Assembly (NCBI RefSeq): GCF_045920555.1
Contig: NZ_CP174509.1
Location: forward strand, 4,526,001 to 4,590,000
Direction: 5' to 3'
Length of the DNA stretch: 64,000 nucleotides
DNA from: Pseudalkalibacillus sp045920555
Lineage (GTDB): Bacteria; Bacillota; Bacilli; Bacillales; Fictibacillaceae
The notes beneath the pieces are model-generated. The model ran no database searches. It was not told the DNA's origin and saw only the letters and a program-made list of their open reading frames with translations. Positions 59,499-64,000 of the stretch are shown piece by piece (position 1 is the stretch's first letter; each line of letters opens with the position of its first letter). Position numbers and translations under genes: made by a program.

Positions 59499-60452
59499 TT
59501 ATAGTTGGACTTCACGCCTACGCAACACGAATAAGAATAGTGCTGATATGCTTGCGATGATCATGAACAGGACGACTGCTAATGCTGACCCTAAACCGAT
59601 GGCTGCAGAGTTTGCACCGCCGGAGCCGAATGCGAGCCTGTAGAAATAGACCGCCAATGTATCAGTAGAATAATAAGGTTCTCCCATCGAGCCCTGCATT
59701 GCATAAACAAGTTCAAATGCCTCAAATGCATGGATGAAGGTCAACACCGTCATGATGGTGATCGATGGAATCATCAGTGGCAGAATGATCTTCCTGATCA
59801 GTTTGAACCCATTTGCCCCATCCAACCGTGCAGCTTCTATTAAGTCATGAGGAATCCCTTGTAAACCGGCAAGGAAGATCAATACCGCAAAACCGAGACC
59901 GAACCAGGAATTCACGAGGATGATCGCAATCAAAGCCGTATCCGGATCACCAAGCCACGCCTTTGCCCAGCTTTCTAGCCCAAGCTTTTCCAAAAAGACA
60001 TTCAGGGCACCGAAATTGGGATTGAGGATAAGCTTCCATAAAAACCCTACGATAATGACTGAAAGTAACCGGGGCAAAAAATAAGCTGCCTTGAAAAACT
60101 CTGCAAATCTGATTTTTTTATAAATGATATAGGCAAGCCCGAATGCAATTCCGTTCTGAACGACCATTTCCAACAGGAAGTAGATGACGTTGTTTTCGAA
60201 AGCATTCCAAAACATACTATTGAAGGGTTCTCTCGTGAACAGCGCTATGAAATTTTCGATTCCGATGAACGCCCCTCTCCGGATGCCTTGCCAATCAAAG
60301 AGACTGTAAGAAAAGGCAGCAAAAAGCGGATAGATGATGAAAGTGACATATATGGCGAGGGCAGGAATCGGAAAAAGATGGATCGCCATCTTCCGCCAAT
60401 TCCTCTTGTTCTTCTGCTTTGCTGGTATGTGGGTTTTCGTTTCAAGCTCCAT
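59499..60452 (-). CDS. Sugar ABC transporter permease, MalF-type (MurNAc locus)
   Basis: 317 residues from ATG 60452 (GTGGCGAGG upstream). A basic N-terminus (AKQKNKRNWRK) precedes six helices; EAA loop EAARLDGANGFKLIRKIILPLMIP. CUT1 family, first permease of the importer, 31 bases after the binding-protein stop. Confidence 0.93.
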   Translation of the reverse strand: MELETKTHIPAKQKNKRNWRKMAIHLFPIPALAIYVTFIIYPLFAAFSYSLFDWQGIRRGAFIGIENFIALFTREPFNSMFWNAFENNVIYFLLEMVVQNGIAFGLAYIIYKKIRFAEFFKAAYFLPRLLSVIIVGFLWKLILNPNFGALNVFLEKLGLESWAKAWLGDPDTALIAIILVNSWFGLGFAVLIFLAGLQGIPHDLIEAARLDGANGFKLIRKIILPLMIPSITIMTVLTFIHAFEAFELVYAMQGSMGEPYYSTDTLAVYFYRLAFGSGGANSAAIGLGSALAVVLFMIIASISALFLFVLRRREVQL

Positions 60453-60483
60453 CAATTCCTCGCCACCTTTTTACAATCATTGA

Positions 60484-61758
60484 TTATTGAAATGGTTCGA
60501 AGTAGGTTACGGCATTTCCTTGCAGTTTTTCGGCAACACCTTTAGGTGTCTGTTTACCGAGATACATTCCTTGAAGTTCCGTTTCTAGCGTTGCCTTCGT
60601 TGTCGGGTTTCCTCTATTGAAATGGACGAGCATCATGTAAGAGGTGGAATATTCGTTGGACGCCTCAGCCATCGCAGTGACGAGCTCATCCTCTGTTTTT
60701 ACACCTGGAACCGCAGGGATCCGTGCCAATTCATCTGAAAACAGCTTCGCAAATTTTTCAGTCGTCATGAATTCAAGGAATTTCTTCGCCTCCTCTTTAT
60801 TTGTTGAGTTCGCATTAATTCCATATGAACCGTCCACCCATGTCGTCATCGTCGGATCCTTTCCTTCAGCTGACGGCATCGGGAAGAATCCGATCTCGAG
60901 GTCAGGGCTCATTTCACGGAGCACTTCAATTTCCCAGCTTCCTAACGGGAACATTGCAGCCTCTTCGGTAAAGAAGAGGGTACGGATATCTTCCATCCCG
61001 AGTCCTTCATAATTTTCCGGGAAGTATTGTTTCAGCTCATCCATTGCATCAAGGGAAGAAACGAATTCCTCACTAGTGAATGTTTTATCACCTTCAGTGA
61101 TCTGATCCACGAACTCATTCGCACCATAATGTGCCGGGCCGACAATCGCATGAGCTAACGATAGCAACCAGCCTTCTTTCGTTCCAAGTGCGATCGGAGT
61201 GACACCTTCTTCCTTCAGTTTCTCATTCAATTCAATGAATTCATCCCACGTCTTAGGCTCTTCCAATCCAAGGTCATTGAAAATTTTCTTGTTATAGAAC
61301 ATCTGTGCAGAGTTAAGTGATAGAGGGACACCGTAGACTTTTCCGTCCTCAGATGTCGCAGCAGAAAGAGTTTCCTCAGTAAATACATCGATTCCGTCCA
61401 GATCATCAATCGGCTCGAGATAACCTGCTTTTGCTAGCTCCATTCCAGGAGCATACGGACGGAGTTGGATAATGTCAGGACCTTCTCCACTTTGTAAGGC
61501 GGTGTTGAGAATCGTATCGTATTCTGTGTTCTTCGATGGCTTGAACTCGACTTTGATATCTGGATGCTCTTCATTGAAAGCCTCGATGATTTTATCGTAA
61601 GCAGCTTTATCCTCTGTTCTCCAGCTCCCGATCGTCAAAACTTCACCATCGCCGTCTTCCCCATCACCTTCAGTGTCGCTGCCTGAATTACTGCATCCAG
61701 CAAGAGCAAGGGACAGGACCAGCAATACCCCTAGAAACAAACTCAACATCCGTTTCAT
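60484..61758 (-). CDS. Sugar-binding lipoprotein of the MurNAc-locus ABC importer
   Basis: 424 residues from ATG 61758 (AGGAGGGG upstream). Lipobox ALAGC (Cys22) and an acidic Gly/Asp/Glu linker, then a family-1 binding fold with LTIGSWRTEDKAAYDKIIEAFNEEHPDI, GPDIIQLRPYAPGMELAKAGYLEPI and LGTKEGWLL. The linkage to murQ and namZ suggests a peptidoglycan-derived amino sugar as ligand, but nothing in the sequence itself fixes it. Confidence 0.9.
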   Translation of the reverse strand: MKRMLSLFLGVLLVLSLALAGCSNSGSDTEGDGEDGDGEVLTIGSWRTEDKAAYDKIIEAFNEEHPDIKVEFKPSKNTEYDTILNTALQSGEGPDIIQLRPYAPGMELAKAGYLEPIDDLDGIDVFTEETLSAATSEDGKVYGVPLSLNSAQMFYNKKIFNDLGLEEPKTWDEFIELNEKLKEEGVTPIALGTKEGWLLSLAHAIVGPAHYGANEFVDQITEGDKTFTSEEFVSSLDAMDELKQYFPENYEGLGMEDIRTLFFTEEAAMFPLGSWEIEVLREMSPDLEIGFFPMPSAEGKDPTMTTWVDGSYGINANSTNKEEAKKFLEFMTTEKFAKLFSDELARIPAVPGVKTEDELVTAMAEASNEYSTSYMMLVHFNRGNPTTKATLETELQGMYLGKQTPKGVAEKLQGNAVTYFEPFQ

Positions 61759-61825
61759 AACATTGAACCCCTCCTGTGTTTTCATAAGTTTTATTACTCC
61801 TCATATACGAGGGAAAAAACTACCT

Positions 61826-62683
61826 TCAATCTATTTCTTTTGAAACCTGTACGGCCTTTCTTGTCCGTTCAAGAGCGTCAATACTTTTATCGTAATGACG
61901 GCTTGTAATCCCGATATACAAGATATCGATTACATTCAACTGCGAAATCCGTGAGCTCATCGCTCCGCTTCGGATGCTTTTTTCTAACGAGCTTGTGAAC
62001 AGATTGATATCAGCCAGATCAGCTACTGGATTTCTTCCGAATTTTGTAAGCGAAATGGTCTCCGCTCCATTTTCTTTGGCAATCTTCAATGATTCGATGA
62101 CATCCTTTGTACGTCCAGAGTAAGAAATGCCGAAAGCAACATCTTTTTCGGTCAGATTCGCACTGATCGTGCCTTGTGTATCAAAATCATAAGCAGCCTC
62201 ACACCACCGATTGACCCTTGTCAGTTTCTGTTTGAAATCTTGGGCGATGACTGCAGAAGCACCGATACCGAAGACGGCGATTTTTCTTGCATTGCTCATA
62301 ACCGATACAGTCTTTTCCACTTGTTCAGGTGAAAGAACGGATATTGTATCATTGATCGATTGGATATTGTTATGGGATATCGATGTAATGATGGATGATA
62401 CCGAACCATCTGTCGGTATTTCTTGATAGGAATGATTGTTGTTATTGAACTGCGCCAGATCACCAGCGATCCGTAACTTCAATTCTTGAAATCCTTTATA
62501 ACTTAGTGTCCTTGAAAGCCTTATGATCGTCGCTTCACTTACTTTCGTCTTTTTAGCCAGCTTTTGGACGGACAGATTGACAACCTCACCAGGATTCATC
62601 AAGATGTACTCCGCCACTTTACGTTCCGAAGGCTTAAGTGAAGGCATAGACTCCTGAATGCTGATCAAACCACCATTTAACAT
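61826..62683 (-). CDS. RpiR-family regulator of the MurNAc locus (MurR-like)
   Basis: 285 residues from ATG 62683 (AGGAG upstream; an in-frame TTG lies two codons before). N-terminal RpiR helix-turn-helix LSVQKLAKKTKVSEATIIRLSRTLSYKGFQELK and a C-terminal SIS domain with IAVFGIGASAVIAQDFKQKL and VAFGISYSGRTKDVIESLKIA. MurR-type proteins bind MurNAc-6-phosphate and release murQ operons. Placed between the binding protein and namZ, it most likely controls both sides. Confidence 0.9.
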   Translation of the reverse strand: MLNGGLISIQESMPSLKPSERKVAEYILMNPGEVVNLSVQKLAKKTKVSEATIIRLSRTLSYKGFQELKLRIAGDLAQFNNNNHSYQEIPTDGSVSSIITSISHNNIQSINDTISVLSPEQVEKTVSVMSNARKIAVFGIGASAVIAQDFKQKLTRVNRWCEAAYDFDTQGTISANLTEKDVAFGISYSGRTKDVIESLKIAKENGAETISLTKFGRNPVADLADINLFTSSLEKSIRSGAMSSRISQLNVIDILYIGITSRHYDKSIDALERTRKAVQVSKEID

Positions 62684-62730
62684 AGTCAAATCTCCTAATT
62701 TATCCTTATATTGATATTAAGTGCAGAAAA

Positions 62731-62770
62731 TAATATTACATAAATCAATACTATTAACGAAATATTATTA
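62731..62770. promoter_or_regulatory. AT-rich paired motif upstream of the RpiR-type gene, possible operator
   Basis: TAATATTA (62731) and AATATTATTA (62761) flank a possible promoter region upstream of the regulator. Suggestive only. The rest of 62684-62849 shows nothing I recognise. Confidence 0.3.
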
Positions 62771-62849
62771 CTAAACTGAATTTTCAGAATGAAGGAGTCC
62801 GACAATAAAACATATTTTCAGATCCATAGAATTGTATCCTTGGAATTCA

Positions 62850-62941
62850 GGGGCTGACACAAAGCACCATTTTGTATCAAAAACACGATTTTTCAAAATG
62901 TTGTTAAGTACGGAGAGACTAAGACGCTTATGGTCAGCCCC
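62850..62941. repeat. 92-bp inverted-repeat element after namZ
   Basis: GGGGCTGAC (62850) and GTCAGCCCC (62933) form a 9-bp closing stem around 74 bases, with inner ACAAAGCACCATTTTGT. It starts 12 bases after the namZ stop and may end its transcript. Confidence 0.65.
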
Positions 62942-62953
62942 GTGATAACCATT

Positions 62954-64000
62954 CTAGTAGATCAAGTATTGTTCTCGTGTTTCTTTGAATTGATCAAGTC
63001 CTTCCTGCCACTGGGCTTGAATTTCCTCAACAGGTTGGCCGTCTTCAATCGCATCTCGGACCCATCCGTTCCCGATCAACAGATCAAAGAAAGAAACACC
63101 TGCACTGTTTTCTGCACGGAATTGGAACTCTTCAGGATACAAATCATGGATGGTTTTTACGAGATGTAATCCTGTTTCAACAGGTGAGAACGCCTTTTTA
63201 TCCGTTACATGAAGCTGTACACCATGACTCAATTTTCCGCTATGCTTCGAGAAGGTCGGCGTAAATGAAGCTGCCCTGAAGGTGACCCCTTTCAGATCCA
63301 ATGCATTGAGTTCTGCTGCAAGTTCTGTACTGTTGATGAAGGGTGCTCCGATCAATTCAAACGGCTTCGTCGTCCCTCTTCCTTCCGACACATTTGTCCC
63401 TTCAATCAACGCTGCACCTGGATAGACGAGAGCTGTTTCCAGTGTAGGCATGTTCGGTGAAGGGAGGACGAATTCAAGCGGTGTTTCATCGTAATACATA
63501 TTCCGTTTCCAGCCTTCCATCTTGACGACGGTCAGATTTGCGCCGATATCGAATTCGTCATTGAACAATTGCGCCAGCTCTCCGACTGTCATCCCATGAC
63601 GGAGCGGAATCGGATACATGCCTACAAATGAACTGTAATTAGAATCAAGCACTGGCCCTTCTACTTTCGTTCCGCTGATCGGATTAGGGCGGTCCAGGAC
63701 GATGAACGGGATATCGTTTTCAGCTGCTGCTTCCATCGCATAAGCCATCGTGTAAATATACGTGTAAAAACGTGTACCCACATCCTGAATATCAAACAGG
63801 AGCACATCTATGTTTTCCAGCATCTCGGGCGTCGGTTTTCTAGTTGATCCATAGAGGCTGTAAACAGGTAGTCCTGTCTCTTCATCAATGTAAAATTCGA
63901 CATATTCACCTGCTTGAGCGCTTCCACGAACACCGTGCTCGGGACCATAGAGTGTAGTGAGATTCACATCAGGATCATCATGGAGCAAATCTACAATACT
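62954..64000 (-). CDS. namZ: NamZ-type exo-beta-N-acetylmuramidase (DUF1343), 5' part outside window
   Basis: The frame is open to the last base, so the start lies beyond 64000 and the TTG-initiated frame at 63988 is not the true start. DUF1343 marks: YGPEHGVRG, YSLYGSTRKPTPEML, LLFDIQDVGTRFYTYIYTM, LDRPNPI, PIPLRHGMTVGELAQLFN and EGTNVSEGRGTTKPFELIGAPFI. NamZ (B. subtilis YbbC) releases MurNAc from non-reducing ends of peptidoglycan fragments outside the cell, giving the substrate for the uptake genes beside it. Confidence 0.93.
   Translation of the reverse strand, partial: SIVDLLHDDPDVNLTTLYGPEHGVRGSAQAGEYVEFYIDEETGLPVYSLYGSTRKPTPEMLENIDVLLFDIQDVGTRFYTYIYTMAYAMEAAAENDIPFIVLDRPNPISGTKVEGPVLDSNYSSFVGMYPIPLRHGMTVGELAQLFNDEFDIGANLTVVKMEGWKRNMYYDETPLEFVLPSPNMPTLETALVYPGAALIEGTNVSEGRGTTKPFELIGAPFINSTELAAELNALDLKGVTFRAASFTPTFSKHSGKLSHGVQLHVTDKKAFSPVETGLHLVKTIHDLYPEEFQFRAENSAGVSFFDLLIGNGWVRDAIEDGQPVEEIQAQWQEGLDQFKETREQYLIY

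Overview
The window looks like chromosomal DNA of a low-to-moderate GC Bacillaceae bacterium, probably a free-living soil or halotolerant Bacillus relative. Support: strong AGGAGG-type ribosome sites, frequent TTG/GTG starts, sigma-W and sigma-A promoters of Bacillus type, a FloT/NfeD/PspA operon, YrhE/YrhD-type formate dehydrogenase genes, and several intergenic repeat families of the kind seen in Bacillaceae. I see no rRNA, tRNA, prophage, transposase or CRISPR array.

Layout. 1-5.3 kb: 3' end of a cardiolipin synthase gene, small uncharacterised genes, decayed remnants of an oligopeptide transporter (oppB and an SgrR-like regulator) and an aldehyde dehydrogenase. 5.5-9 kb: a conserved protein and the pspA-yuaF-floT membrane-stress operon behind a textbook sigma-W promoter. 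9-12 kb: a frameshifted PAS histidine kinase, a Bax-inhibitor-like membrane protein and a broken SnoaL-like gene. 12-14.2 kb: a MurG paralogue, then a yybP-ykoY (manganese) riboswitch with terminator, followed by a 37-residue basic peptide and a DUF6376-like lipoprotein. 14.2-18.6 kb: an Opp-type ABC operon whose last ATPase gene is frameshifted, then DedA. 18.9-23.2 kb: a giant secreted GH13 amylase/pullulanase.

23.4-28.9 kb is an arsenic-resistance island. One half is a divergent ArsR module with five copies of the operator ATCAA-N6-TTGAT controlling two small Cys-rich peptides, ArsR and an ArsP-type permease. The other half is arsR2-arsB-arsC-arsI followed by a HesB/IscA-like gene with an in-frame TGA exactly at its conserved cysteine, with a bacterial SECIS-like hairpin downstream: a candidate selenoprotein. 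ArsP plus ArsI points to organoarsenical detoxification.

29-41 kb: paired fluoride channels (CrcB/FluC), a GH18 lipoprotein, a YrzF-like kinase, a universal stress protein, a SulP transporter, padR-chrA, a CAP-domain lipoprotein and an RND exporter. 40.7-44.7 kb: a formate dehydrogenase cluster (FdhA-like, DUF1641, a Cys-less HMA-like protein, a zinc-ribbon peptide) with a long closed hairpin in its leader.

44.8-57.3 kb is a sugar-utilisation locus. The GH3 beta-glucosidase, the GH94 phosphorylase resembling 1,2-beta-oligoglucan phosphorylase, and the divergent ABC importer match the Listeria innocua sophoro-oligosaccharide locus. It also holds a LacI regulator, an esterase and an alpha-glucosidase. 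Two divergent sigma-A promoters each carry a cre-like box and the same LacI-type operator. 57.5-64 kb is a MurNAc/peptidoglycan-recycling locus: murQ, ABC importer, RpiR-type regulator and namZ (DUF1343, cut by the window end), using an ABC importer where B. subtilis has the MurP PTS.

Several genes carry single-base frameshifts (opp genes, kinase, SnoaL-like). These may be real decay or sequencing error; I cannot tell from one sequence.
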